NCBI GenBank assembly: GCA_026686845.1
Contig: JAIVEN010000014.1
Location: 28,108,001 to 28,172,000, forward strand
Origin: Adenanthera pavonina
Lineage: Eukaryota; Streptophyta; Magnoliopsida; Fabales; Fabaceae
Reading direction: 5' to 3'
Length of the DNA stretch: 64,000 nucleotides
The notes under the pieces were generated by a model. It was not told the DNA's origin and did no database searches. It was given only the letters and a program-made list of their open reading frames with translations. Within the stretch, counting starts at the first letter, position 1; the number at the start of each line of letters is the position of its first letter. Made by a program: the position numbers and the translations under genes. Shown in pieces: positions 22,788 through 34,990 of this stretch.

Positions 22788-24184
22788 GCACTAATGAAGG
22801 AGTTTCATAATTCTCCTGTTGGAGAACATTCGGGGTATATTCGCACCTACAAACGCTTAGAAGAAGTTGTCTATTGGGAAGGAATGAAGAAGGATGTCCA
22901 GGACTACGCAGCAAAGTGTGCTGCCTGCCAAAGAAATAAATAGGACTCATTGAGCCCAGCAGGACTACTCCAACCATTGCCAATTCCAGATCTGGTATGG
23001 GAAGATATGAGCATGGATTTTGTAATTGGGTTGCCCAAATCTAGAAAATATGACACCGTGATGGTGGTAGTGGACAGATCAACAAAATTCAGCCACTTTA
23101 TACCTCTCCCCCACCCTTTCACAGCTAAGTGGCAGAACAGTTCATCAAGGAGGTAGTTAAGTTGCATGGGTTTCCAACGTCAATAGTTTCAGATAGAGAT
23201 TGGGTATTCATTAATCAGTTTTGGAAAGAGTTATTTACTCAGTCCGGCACAACACTTAAGTACAGTTCAAGGTACCACCCATAAACTAATGGCCAAACTG
23301 AAGTGGTCAACCGTAACTTGGAGACATATTTGTGATGTTGTGCAGGGGAAACTCCAAAGAAGTGGGTGGAGATGTTACCATGGGCTGAATTCTAGTTCAA
23401 TACCTCTTATAACCATTCTATTGGCATGACCCCATTTAAAGCATTGTATGGGAGGGATCCTCCTACCATATTCAAGTGGAGGGATGACTCTTCAATGGTG
23501 GAGGAGGTGATACAGCTACGGGAGAGGGATGGAATCCTTGATAGGCTCAAGTCACATCTTGAGCAAGCTCAAAATAAAATGAAAGAGTATGCAGATAAAA
23601 AGAGAAGAGAAGTGCAATTAGAGCTTGGCAATATGGTTTATCTAAAAGTACGGCCCTACAAGTTGAAAGCTCTTGCAAGGAAAACTAATGAAAAACTTTT
23701 GCCAAGGTTTTATGGCCCTTACAAGGTGCTGCAGAAAATAGGAGAAGTGGCCTACAAGATACAGTTGCCTCAAAACACTCGTGTATATCCTGTCTTCCAT
23801 ATTTCACAGTTGAAGAAGTCATTAACTTCTGTTGTTGAATCACAACCCCTGCCTGAATTTTTATCAGAGGAATATGAGCTTCAAGTTGAGTCAGAAGAAG
23901 TGAGGAAGGTTCAAGTTATGACAGATGGGGCACGACAAGTGCTCGTCAAGTGGCGGAATCTACCAGAATATGACTACACTTGGGAGGATTTTGAGGCCGT
24001 CAATGTGCAGTTCCGACAATTCCACCTTGAGGACAAGGTGAAACTTGCAGAAGGGGAGAATGATGGGCCTAGTGGGCCTGTGGGTGTTTACAGAGTTTAT
24101 TCAAGGAGGAGGCCTCGTAAGAAGCAAGGGCAAGATGTTAATGAACAACATGGATCTAAGGCCCAATATCTGGGGGCCCACTAA
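22788..24184 (+). pseudogene. Gypsy integrase with C-terminal chromodomain, broken
   Basis: The zinc-binding HHCC region (H..H near 22803-22828, CAACQRNK near 22920-22939) is followed by the catalytic core beginning near 22980 ([31 protein letters not shown]). Stops and shifts interrupt the core at 22942, 23156, near 23283 and 23334. The long last frame (23426-24184, 252 codons) holds the GPY/F-type region (PRFYGPYKVLQKIG, VYPVFHISQLKK) and then a chromodomain (VLVKWRNLPEYDYTWEDFEAV). In this family the chromodomain targets integration to marked chromatin. Confidence 0.9.
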
Positions 24185-24934
24185 CTGAACAGCTGAGGTG
24201 GTCTTCCTATGGTTGTGTGCAGAGAGGAGGACTCAAGAAAGCAGACACTTGTGAGGGAGAGTGCTTGACCTCTCGAAAATCAAGCTATGGGTTTGCTATT
24301 TTCAGTTTAATTTCACTGTGTTACTCTTTAAGCTACAGTAAGCTAGGTGAGTAGATTACGTTTTCCCTTTGTAACAATTCCCTATGAATTAACAGAAATA
24401 ATACAGAAGTTACACCACAACATCACAGAGAGTTATCATCTAGGAAGCCAACAAGAGGGCTTAGGTCTCAAAAATTCAAATATTCCTAAGAGATTTATTA
24501 TGAGAGATGGAAGCATTTCTTAGCCTCTCATAGCTCCCATATTAACTCGCTCAAGTGGGAAACAGGGGACTTGAGATTCTATTTGGAGGATGTGATAACA
24601 ACAAAGATCAAAATGGTTTTACTACATGGTATCTACTGAATATCATCCCTCCGCAATGCCCACAGAAGATCCAGCTCCAACCTATTTTAATTCTTCATAT
24701 GAAAAGATAAAAAATTCCAGTTGAAAAGACTATCAAATGTTTAAGTCTTCCAATTAAGTGGAAGCACTCAAGAATCAGGAATTTTAAGAGTTTATGTCCA
24801 TTATCTATATCTTTAGGAGTTCTCACTCCCTTGAAGGATCTGCTTTTTTATTAAGATTTATCATAGTTGTCAAAGTGTGCAATGTATTGCAAGGTGAAAA
24901 ACATTTCTAAACGGAGAAAAGTAAAATTTATGAA

Positions 24935-25345
24935 ATTGTAAAGCAAACAAATATCCTTGTCATATGCATAAAATACTCAAAATAGTAAATCAAACCCAAG
25001 AGTTGAGAAAAGTACTTATACAAAAGTAATAGTTTAGCTCATTAGTAAAAAAATTTTGAAGTATTCAATTATTCAAATAATCTCAAATAATATCCTTCTC
25101 TGGTTTCTTTATAACACTTAAAAGTAATACTTAACAGCAATTGTAAAGCAAACAAATATCCTTATCATATGCATAAAATACTCAAAATAGTAAATCAAAC
25201 CCAAGAGTTGAGAAAAGTACTTAAACATAAGTAATAGTTGAGCTCATTAGTAAAAAATTTTTGAAGTATTCAATCATTCAAATAATCTCAAATAATGTCC
25301 TTTTCTTTCTTTATAACACTAAGTAATATTTAACAGCAATACAAC
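24935..25345. repeat. 205-bp tandem direct duplication
   Basis: Unit 1 (24935-25139) and unit 2 (25140 to about 25345) both begin ATTGTAAAGCAAACAAATATCC and stay closely similar throughout (TAAATCAAACCCAAGAGTTG, GAAGTATTCAAT, CTTTATAACACT), with a few substitutions and short indels. There is no coding capacity. It lies in RFT1 intron 6 just downstream of the gypsy remnant. Confidence 0.95.
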
Positions 25346-25999
25346 ATTATCACACCAATTCATTATTTCCACACATTCCTAAATCATATAATCGTGTGAT
25401 ATTGGCTCCAATCACACAATCCAAGGCTAATGTAAGACCGGTTTCAAATTCAGCCATCCATCCATGTAGGTAGTTTCATGACTCTTTACAAACCATAAGA
25501 TTCAAATCATGAATACCATGATTTTGATAACTGAGATTTATCAGGTTTAGTATATAAGAGGGGAGGGGTTTGCCATGAGTATATACTTCAAGCAGCAAGT
25601 GTTCACATTCACCACATGCATGCTTAAACCTCAAATTTCAACGCGCAAGATGAAAGAATTAAAACAAACTCATCCACATATAACTTAGATACTTCTCAAT
25701 CAGAATGGGCAAGAGACTATTTCACAATTACTCAACAGGGTTTAAAAACTACTCAGTTGCATATCCAAGAATATATCACTTTGAACAGTATACGAATACT
25801 AAAGTTTTCTAGCTATAGTAGAATAAAAGTAATCCCCATGATCTTGCCTATAGCAGTGCCAAACTAAGTCCTAAGATAACAATCCTCTCATTGAGCACCC
25901 ATTGCCAAATTTTAGATTTATGAGTGGTTAGAACGTAAATAATTCCCTTATTACCTTGGTACAAGAATATATAATTGATCAAAACTAACCCGTTAAAGA

Positions 26000-26033
26000 T
26001 GTGTGTGTGTGTGTAAATATATATATATATATA
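26000..26033. repeat. Compound (TG)n-(AT)n microsatellite beside the RFT1 exon 6 donor
   Basis: A TG run followed by an AT run, ending 8 bases from the exon 6 splice donor on the minus strand. Length change here could affect splicing of a functional allele. Confidence 0.9.
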
Positions 26034-28766
26034 AAATATACCTAAAGGGGAAAATATGAGAACTTCTGAATTTGCGGAGGAGAACCAGATAGCCCCAATA
26101 ACCCAGAAATATGGAGGCTCCATATGCAGACTGTGATAAAGCAAATATAACCGGTTTTTCCTGAAAGCAGTCATTCAACAATGAATCATATCTATTCATA
26201 GACATTATAAATACAACCTAAAAGCTCTATAGATTTTAATTACATAAAATTTACAATGCACTTTGCAGTCTGCAAAATTTATTACTTTGTCAGATGTGGG
26301 ATAGAGACAAGAAATAAAATATAAATTAAACTGTATTTGATCCCCCTAAGCCCCAAGAAACAATTGATAAATAACAAAGAAAAAAACAATGTTAAATTTG
26401 GCTAATTAATACCATTGGAATGAAATAACTCAACTAAGATGGGAGGTTAAGAAGTAGATGCTGAGAGAACAGAAGCACTAAGGTCAGACAAGAATACTTT
26501 GTGCTACCAACAATAAGAATGATAAAGACCAAACTATAAGGTGAAGCCCCACTAAACTCTTCCCATTCCAGTTTGTTTGACAATAAGGATGTACATTGTC
26601 ATGCATCTTGAAATAGTAGCTATTGTCTCAACCATCAACCCAATTTCAGTAAGACCAAGTTTTGTGAAAGAATATATAAAGGTTCAGCCAAAAGCTCCAA
26701 TATACATGCGAAACCTGGCATAAAAAGTGAACTTAATATACAAAATTTCATATAGAAATAGTCTGAGGTGTCATTCCAGAGTGCTTGGTTTGGTGTGCTT
26801 GGAAAGAAATTGGAAACTACTTAGGATAATATATTCCAGCTTGGATGGAGCCTTACAATTAAAACTGAACTCACACACCCTAAAATTGTCACAGAACACA
26901 AACAGAAGGACCCAAAAAAAGTATATATAAATTTCTAGTAATTACCATTGATCAAGATAGCTCGCCCTAGAGGACTGGAAAAGTTTATTTCTTGCCACCA
27001 GAAGACAAACAAGCAAGCTACAGTTGTAATAAATATTCCGAGTGGGAGACTCATCCAGGCTACCTTCATTAGCTTCACAACATCTTCTTCCATTGAAGAG
27101 CCATCACTATGACATGAAGGACATTAATAAATCAACAATATGCTATTCCTTTCACCCAAAATGAAAGAGATTGTAGAATAATTTCATTGCACTGTGCCTA
27201 ATGAATCTCTAACCTGAACTTTATTCAAATGAACACAATTGGCACTTAACTATGATGCTGCTACACATTTAAACCTAACATTGAATCCACAATTTTCTTT
27301 TAAAGAGGATTTTGAAAGTAATGTTAACAAAAATACATCAGGTGCACATATCAAGGACCAATGAGAGCTATATAACGGCTCATCATCAACCATGGAAAGG
27401 CTCAATCACTAGCAACAAATCAAGGAAATAGCATGACAAAACACTTTAGAATTTGATTTTCTACTTGAACACAGTTATTGCTCTATAGCAAAATTTGCAA
27501 AAGCAGAGGGGATTACTATTTCATGTCCATCCGCAAGCAAGCTGGCCGAAAGCCCTCTCGACTAAGAAACAAAATACAGGTTACAAAAAAGATAAAACTG
27601 CACTGCGTATAGCTGCAACAATGAAAAAAATGTAACATAAGTATAGATGAGCTCATGTCACAAAAATGATCATCCATGGCTAAGGAATCTGGAAACAATG
27701 CAATTGATCACCCATGACTAAAGAATCTGGAAACAAAGGAATTGATCATCCATGACCTTTATTAAATTAATTAACCCTGAAATTTATAGAACAGGAGACA
27801 AGAAGAGTACCAGTAGCAACAGTAATCGGTTATTGAAGCTATCTAAAGTAAACTAAAAGTGAGGGTGAGAAAGAACAGCTCGAGTGCAAATTTTTAATTT
27901 CAACATAACTGGAAAACACAAGGTTTTAGACACAAAATCAACAGGCATGTGCACATGCAAAATATGAAAATAGGAAATAAAAAAACTCCAGAAAACATTA
28001 ATCGAAAATTTAAGAAACTTTTACCGCATAGTCTTCTTTGAGACGCCTCACAATCCACGTATTGAATATAAAGGGTATTCCTCGAGACAAAAACTGAGTA
28101 GCTGGCATGATATCACAAACAAAAGGAATAATATCAAATCAGCAAACTCATAATATAGGATATATTGCTTTTAAGTCACCAAATAAAGTTAGAAGAAATA
28201 GAAAACCATAAAATAGAGAACTTTCTCAAGGAACATGCACATTTCAGGAACTCCGAACCCCAAGAAATTCAATTTACGAATATTAACCAAAAGTGTAGCA
28301 ACAAAGTTCAAGGAATAGTTAAAGCATTAAACATATATTGAGTTAATTAAAAGCTATAACTTAATACTCCAAGATAGAAATATTTTCGCCAAGAGTTCCT
28401 AACTTCATACACTTAAGCCCAGCAAAACAAATGTGCGAACCAAGTTAATTTTTCATTCGCACTCTAATATTAATGTAATTTACAGAGACTATAGTATACT
28501 CTTGATATCTACCCCAACATCTGGAAAAATAAAAATAAAAAAAAAGAAAGACAAAAGCAGAGAAAGCAAATATAGTAACTTCCCACCAGAAATGTGTTTA
28601 ATCATCTGGAAATAAATATTGTAAGTCAAACAGGATAAACCCATTTCAATTGCTTCAACAAACAAGTATAAAAATGAAAAATTGTGTTTCCTTGCCAAAT
28701 GAACCAACCCAATAGGTATTTGAAGGTCCGAGACAGATTGGTAGTGTCTTTATCCGCCGTCGACAT

Positions 28767-31700
28767 TCCGAATGGAGATAAACGTTGGGCCTTTTATGTA
28801 TTAGAACCTGAGAAAACGAAAACATTGCAGTTAGCATCTGCAATCTTCACAAGAAAAAAAAAACTCAGCGAAGACAAAACCTCTCTGCTGAAGTAATGCA
28901 AACATTCGTACCCAGGTATGAAAACTTCCATTTCTTTTTGTTAATCGGGAATCTAAAATGGGTATGTCCGAAAATGTTTTGTGTTGGCTAGAATAAGTCA
29001 AATCACACTGGCATATTGCGGCGGCGACAGCACTGTCTATGATTGCCCAGTAAGGTTACGTCTGGTTTGCCCCGTAAGGTTACGTCTGGTTTTCAGATAT
29101 TTAGATAGTCAAAAATAAACTTTAATAAAATTAGTTTTCTAACGTAATTATAAAAAAAATTTAATTTTTAACTAATATGTTTATATTTAAATAATTTATT
29201 TAAAAATTAATTTAGATAAAATTTATAATTTTTTTAAATTAAATTTAAATTTTATTTCATAATTAATTTAATTTTTTTGAACTAAAATTTAATCTGCATT
29301 TATTGAATTGAAAATATAAGATATCTGATATAATATTTTTTTATATATTATGATCTATGAAAATTAAAATTTTGAAGGGATATTTTGATTAATAAATAGA
29401 AAAAATTTTATGAAAATTTTATGTTCCTAATTTTTGTATTTTTTTTTTTATTTTTATTAGTTTATTTTTATCTGATTTTAAAATAAATATAAATAAAAAT
29501 TGAAGAAGCGCACGGGAAAAGAAAGCAGGTCAGCATCTACTTTTTCGAAAATTTGATTTAAGAGGATAAATGATTTTTAAATGGAAACATGAAAACTTGC
29601 CAAATATACTCATTATTATATTAAACTTGATTTTATCCTTAAACCATGGTTGATTTAGTGAACGGCCCTAAGTCGTTACCGTTTCTTCACCAATCTGAGT
29701 TCGAGTGAGTGGAGCAAAGACGCTAGCTACCAGGAGCGAGGCCAATTAACAATCAAAATCAAGGACACGACTGTGTCCGGAAGCACTCCATTCACGTCAA
29801 ATTATCAGACTGTACATTTTTATCAAAAACAAATTAATAAAATGTTGTGATTTAAAAGATTTTAAATCTTTTCTTATAATATTGAAAATTCACAGTTTTT
29901 TTTTTTCCCACCATCATCATGACCCAACCTTGGATTTAATTACAGTCGGATTGGTTCAATTATAAGTAAAGTTGAAAATACAAATTGTAACTTGTGAGTT
30001 AACCTATTTAACCTGTGAAAATGTACAAATTGGATTACAAAATATGCAATCAGTTTAAAACATACTAAAATCAATTCAGAAAATTCAGAACATATAATCC
30101 GTGAGTTATTCGAATTGACCCTTTTTCTTACAATTTTCAAAAGTCATCAATGAAAGAAAAGAAAATTTTAAATAAGTTGAAAAAACAATACTTCAAGACT
30201 TGTAAGAACGATAATAAAAAAAAGAATGACACTAAAATAGAGTCATAGAAATGTAATAAAAAAAATAAATGAAAATTTGAAAAATCCCTATTATAGATGA
30301 TAATGGCAGATTTTTCATCAAATTGTCAACTCATTAAAATTTAGATTACTATATATATGGTTTATCACACATTTATTAACATAGACTCATAAAAAAATTT
30401 CATCAAATTTTAAACAAATTTCATCACACATTTGTTAACATAGATTTATAAGGAAAAAAAAAATTCATCAAATTTTTAAAAATTTAGATTAATTTATGTT
30501 AAAAAATATTGAAAAAAAGTATTGGTAAGTTGGCATGTTGACTCGTATAACCCGCCAACCCACCCTTGATGAGTTAAGTTGGAGTTTTCTCAACCCATTA
30601 GGAAAACGCTTTGGTCCAACTCAACCGATTTTCCATACAACTCATCACAGGCCCGCCTGGCTCGAACTGGCATATTTTCTCACCTCTAATTATAGGGCAT
30701 GAAGAGAAGTAAATGGGATTACATTTTGGAGCTAAGCAGGTTTCGTTAGTCTAATCACAATTACACCCATGAAACTTATCAAACCTACCCTTTTGGTTGA
30801 ATTACATGGGAGTAAAGGGATGTGATATAAATAAAATACAGGTAAGTTTATTTAGTATAATATTGAGATGTGAGAAATAGATTTATTTTTTATATTTAAT
30901 TAAATATAAAAATATAGATAATTAGGAAAAGTTTAAATTGCCTCTAAGGTGGTGGCACTTGGTGGTGGTGGTGGAGATGCCAATGGTGGTGACGGTGGGC
31001 AACCTACAGCAGTGTTGGCCACTAGTAGTCAATGATTGGCAATAGCGGTCAATGACTAGGTGATTAGTGATTGGCAACAATGGTGGCAACTAATGGCGAT
31101 GATCATTGGTGATTGGTGGCGCTGATGGCCACAGGGGATGGTAGCTGCGACAGCCAGCAACTAATGACTGGCAGCAACGTTGGTAGAAGGGAGGAGATGG
31201 GAGATGGGAGATGGGTTGTCATTTTTATTTTCATAAGGATTATAAAATCTTTTTATCTAATTTACACCTTTATAATCCTAATCACAGCTTTAAGTGTGAT
31301 TAGTTTCGTGAGTGTAAATGTGATTAGGCTAACCAAATATGCCTAACCTTGTAATATAATTTCATTTATATCCTTTTACACCCCTTGTAATCGAACCGCA
31401 CGGGTTGTAGTCTCATGTCATTGATAAGGATATTCATAACAAAAGAAAACTTATTCATGTCAACCAAATGGAAAAAAAATGAATAAAACTGATTATTACT
31501 CCTTATTTGGTATGCCATATAATCGATTCGAAGCCTCAAAATCAATTATGGAGAAATAAAAGCAACAAATGGAAGCAGAAGAGGTGTACGAACAAATAAC
31601 ACAAGGGATAAGATGCAGAGTAAAGTAGAAGTATTGATCAATTACCTCAATGACTTAATCTCATACTTAGACAGATGGAGCAAGCCAACAAGGATGATGC

Positions 31701-32754
31701 CACCACAGACTCATAAAGCAATGGACGCAAGACATGATCATGAAGGTTATGAGGAGAGACAACATCAATGGGAGATAGGTCGACGGCAATGGATGCTTGA
31801 GGTCACAAGGATTAGCGCTCTACCGTTCCAAAATGCTCTCACTCATACACTAAATGTTAGGGCTCAAAAATGGGAAATTGGGAATGGGTGGCGAACTGGG
31901 GTCTTCATACAACATCAAGAACGATGTCATATTGTTATAAAATTTAAAATAAAAAAATTATATCACCAGTTCGGGTCAATCTAGTAGATTGCAACTTCAC
32001 CTCAAAACCCAGTCTTACCCGATGACTCAACCTAGTCTGTTTGGTTTGTCTTCTTTGTCGAGTTGATTTTTTTTCATAATCAGGTTAATCAAGGTCTAAT
32101 TGTGTGGGACCAAGTTTTGGTTTTTTGTTCAGCCCTACCAAACACGATCTAGCAAAAAAGGCGAAAGTGACTTTTATATATTAAAGGATGAAAATTTTTG
32201 CTCTTACTTAAGATTTACTCAATAAATTATTTTCATATTTAATTTCAAATAAGGATAAATTAGGGACAAAATATGTAATGCCATAATGCCATAGAATATT
32301 ACCTAAATTGGACTTATATTTTGAAGGGAAAAAAACTTCTAAAATATATTTTGGACCCGAGTATAAATCAAACAAAATATATTAAAAAAAACCAACCAAA
32401 CCAATTACCAATTACTTTACTAGCCGTTTATATTCCAACTTTTGCCCAATTGGTTGATTTGATTCATTTTAGTTTTGTCGTGAATTAAACTCAAGCTTAA
32501 GCTTAAGCTTAGCTTTGAACACCTTAACTTAAGGTCAGATAAAGGAAGTGAGGAAAATGTAACCTAATTTCTGGTGATACAAGAGGGAAGTCATTTTGAG
32601 AAATTGTAGAGAAAGACCAAACGAATACAAATCAATATGATAACTTATGGTGAGTTGAAGTAGAAATTTGATTCCAAGGTTAGTGAGCAAATTTGATTCC
32701 ATCGATCATGGTTCACCATGGATGATTACCAAAAAAGTCCATTGTCAAGGTCGA
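28767..32754. other. Intergenic region between RFT1 relic and TNL relic; no gene recognised
   Basis: The first few hundred bases would be the RFT1 promoter and 5' UTR. A short direct duplication, GTAAGGTTACGTCTGGTTT, occurs at about 29051 and 29074. AT-rich DNA follows, with a small tandem similarity at about 30360-30480 (ATTAACATAGA, TTCATCAAATTTT). The inverted-repeat element of about 30.7-31.4 kb is listed separately. The frame at 31613-31984 has no recognisable similarity. Confidence 0.5.
30744..31334. mobile_element. Putative TIR element with GGT-rich interior
   Basis: Bases 30744-30780 (TTAGTCTAATCACAATTACACCCATGAAA region) are an imperfect inverted match to 31298-31334 (TTTCGTGAGTGTAAATGTGATTAGGCTAA region), about 85% by eye. 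The outer ends probably reach to about 30700 and 31390 (ATTACA.../...TTGTAAT) but could not be fixed, and no target duplication was confirmed. The interior (30945-31200) is rich in GGTGGTGGC and GGCAACAATGG-type repeats, unlike its AT-rich surroundings. It looks like a non-autonomous DNA element. The superfamily is not determined. Confidence 0.5.
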
Positions 32755-34990
32755 TTGACCTTTATCTAAGTTTTAGAGGAGGCAGCGACGACACCTAAAA
32801 ATTGATCCCCTTTCAGCTACTCTTAAGAGTACTCTTTTAAGTGATTATTTGAATGCCTTCTAGGACAACAAGAAGCTTGACACAAGGAATTCTACCATTC
32901 CACCTCATCTCCTCCAAGCAATTTAACAATTTTGCATCTCCATTGTTGTCTTCGCCAAAACCTATGGATCTTCTAAATGGTGCTCGCAGGAACTCTCAAA
33001 GATTGTTGCATGTATTGATGATCAGCAAAACACTATTATACTAATTTTCTAAGACGTAGATCCATCTAAGGTTTGAAAACAGAGGAGTACCTATGAACAA
33101 GCATTTGTTGACATTAAGGAAAGTTCATTGTAGATTTAGACGAGACACGTAAATGGAGTCAATCTATCACACAAATAGCCAATCTGTCTGGTTGGGATGT
33201 CCGATATGAGTAAGTAATTTTACTGTTGATGTCCTCCAAGTCTCTCAACAGGAAAATTGTAGATTTTTATTCATGTAATTGTTGATCAATTAGCACAATA
33301 TACTGTCAGAGTGAGAAAGTTTTGGTTACCCACTTACACTTAGGGAGAAAACAAATTTGATTCATTTGGTGTTTTTGCTTTTGCTTTCTTCAGCCTAAGT
33401 TCATACTCAAAAGTTATTGAAGAAATTGTTACAGATGTTAAGAAAAAGTTGGGAAGAGCTATTTAAGCATGTGAAGTACAAGAGGTTTATAGACTTAAAT
33501 TGTTAATAAAGGAACAAGCTCTTCAATTCTTTTGTAAAACAACTTTCAAACATGATTATCCTATGAAAGGTTATGAAGAGCTAACATACAGAGTAGTGGA
33601 ATACCAACTACCATCCTATAGCAATTGTAATTTTGGGTTCATTCTTATGTCAAAAAAGTGTTATAGAATAGAGGAGTGCCTTGACTCAACTAGAAGGAAT
33701 TCCAACCATTAGTTAATGCAGGTGCTCAAAATAAGTTTTGCTTACTAGATACTAGGAATAAGGAGATCTTCTTAGACATTGCATTTTTTTTGTGAGAAAG
33801 AACATTGATTGTGTAAAGGAATTTTTACACAATTGTGGCTTTTTTGTAGATACTAGAATTGAACTTTGATTGAAAAATCATTTATGAAAATTTTAGATAA
33901 TTAAGAGAATACAAATGCATGATATGTTGCAAGAAATGGGATGATTAATTGTTCAACAACAATCTTCTTATGAGCCAAGAGAACAAAGTTGATTGTGGCT
34001 TTTCAATGATATTTGTCATGTAATACAAGAAAACATGGTTAAGTTTAGCTAACTCCTTTTTCTTTTTTAATTGAACACTATGATGTACAGAGTAAAGGAA
34101 TTTAACTTCTCATTATTGCTATATAAATGCTTTTATCCCTAGTCTACTAAAAAGGTTGAAGCTATAGTTTTGAATTTGAAAGATTTAAAAGGGACTACTT
34201 TGATGATTCAAGTTTTATCTCACATGACCAACTTTCAAGTCCTCATATTTCATAATATGAATTTTGCTGTGACAGCCTTTCCAACAAGCTAAGATATGTA
34301 TTGTGGCACCAATATCATTGAACTTGTTTGCCATCAAATTTTGAGTCTCATATGCTGGTTGAATTGATTATACCTGATAGTAATGTCATAGAATTATGGG
34401 AAGGAAAATGGTAATGTTAACATAATTGTTTCTATTCTTTTTTAATTAATGCAAAGAGAAAGCTAAGACTTCAATTATTCAATCAAAATTATGATTAGAT
34501 ATCCTTTACATGTTATATTTTTCAACTACTACTATAAATATATTATTATTCCTTGTTTTTACATGCAATTATAGCTCATTGTCTTTACTCTCAAACTTTT
34601 TCTCATTCACAGATGTTCCCCAATTTGAGAAATATGAATCTCCGTGGCTCCAAAACTTTGATCAGGACACCAAACTTAGGGAGGAGTTCCAAGTCTTGAG
34701 AGACTACCTTGAAGGATACATTTGATTATTACAACTTCATCCATCAATTATGCCAAACTTTTGAAACTCAACTTCTTAAATTTTAGAAATAGCATTAATC
34801 TTGTTAGTATCCCCAATGACACATTTGGCCTTTACTCTCTAGAAAATTTAAATCTAATTGGCTGCCCAAATTGAAGAATTACTTGCAATATTTTCCTTCA
34901 AAAAGCTGGAAATTATTGAAACTACCTAGCAATCAATATTGTCTATTCTTAAAAAGGATGTCATATTTTCTTTGCTTTAGATCCTTAACA
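32755..34990 (+). pseudogene. TIR-NBS-LRR disease-resistance protein pseudogene
   Basis: TNL proteins are intracellular immune receptors of dicots. The TIR domain starts near 32757 (DLYLSFRGG, matching the family's FLSFRGEDTR box), continues with SIVVFAKTYGSSKWC and DVDPSKV, and ends near 33205 (ITQIANLSGWDV). A TIR-NB linker (KVIEEIVTDVKKKLG) is near 33410-33460. The NB-ARC P-loop and kinase-2 parts are absent: the frame jumps to the RNBS-C/ARC region (LLIKEQALQFFCKTTFKHDYP, 33501 on). The MHD motif survives at about 33914-33930 (IQMHDMLQEMG) and is followed by a stop. LRR fragments (SNKLRYVLWHQY; LVELIIPDSNVIELWEGKW; NLRNMNLRGSKTLIRTPNL) reach to about 34980. Stops and frameshifts are many, so this is an old, dead copy. 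Confidence 0.88.

Larger units (their letters stand above)
20731..24184 (+). mobile_element. 5'-truncated Ty3/gypsy chromovirus inside RFT1 intron 6, antisense
   Basis: Domain order is protease, reverse transcriptase, RNase H, integrase, chromodomain, which defines a Ty3/gypsy chromovirus. The gag region and 5' LTR are not visible, because the sequence before 20731 is unrelated. Several in-frame stops and frameshifts break the polyprotein. After the chromodomain stop (24182-24184), sequence to about 24425 looks like the 3' untranslated region and part of an LTR (CTTTGTAACAATTCCC..., TACAGAAGTTACACC), with no clear right border. It lies in the 5.6-kb intron between RFT1 exons 6 and 7, in opposite orientation to RFT1. 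Confidence 0.92.
24426..26041. other. Remainder of RFT1 intron 6, with tandem duplication and microsatellites
   Basis: No coding similarity. It includes the 205-bp tandem duplication described separately and (GT)n/(AT)n tracts at 26000-26033, only 8 bases from the exon 6 donor (26041-26040). Some of the first hundred bases may be remnants of the gypsy LTR. Confidence 0.6.
15707..28766 (-). pseudogene. RFT1: RFT1 oligosaccharide-lipid translocation protein, disabled copy
   Basis: RFT1 is a polytopic ER membrane protein of the MOP/MATE-like superfamily, needed for moving the Man5GlcNAc2-PP-dolichol N-glycan precursor to the lumenal side. Coding exons on the minus strand: 28766-28709 (ATG at 28766), 28101-28025, 27612-27517, 27106-26946, 26714-26564, 26160-26042, 20447-20290, 20171-20097, 18379-18308, 17241-17104, 16216-16164, 16067-15890 and 15767-15707 (TGA). 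Family signatures visible include [83 protein letters not shown] and the C-terminal IIRFRDHSD. Phases agree at most junctions. Lesions: one extra base in the A-run at 27585-27590 (exon 3); one base short near 26639-26641 (exon 5); exon 5 donor GG instead of GT at 26563-26562; about 50 expected codons absent between 17104 and 16216; exon 12 one base out of phase. I therefore call it a pseudogene. Sequencing error could explain the single-base indels but not the lost exon or donor change. Confidence 0.88.
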
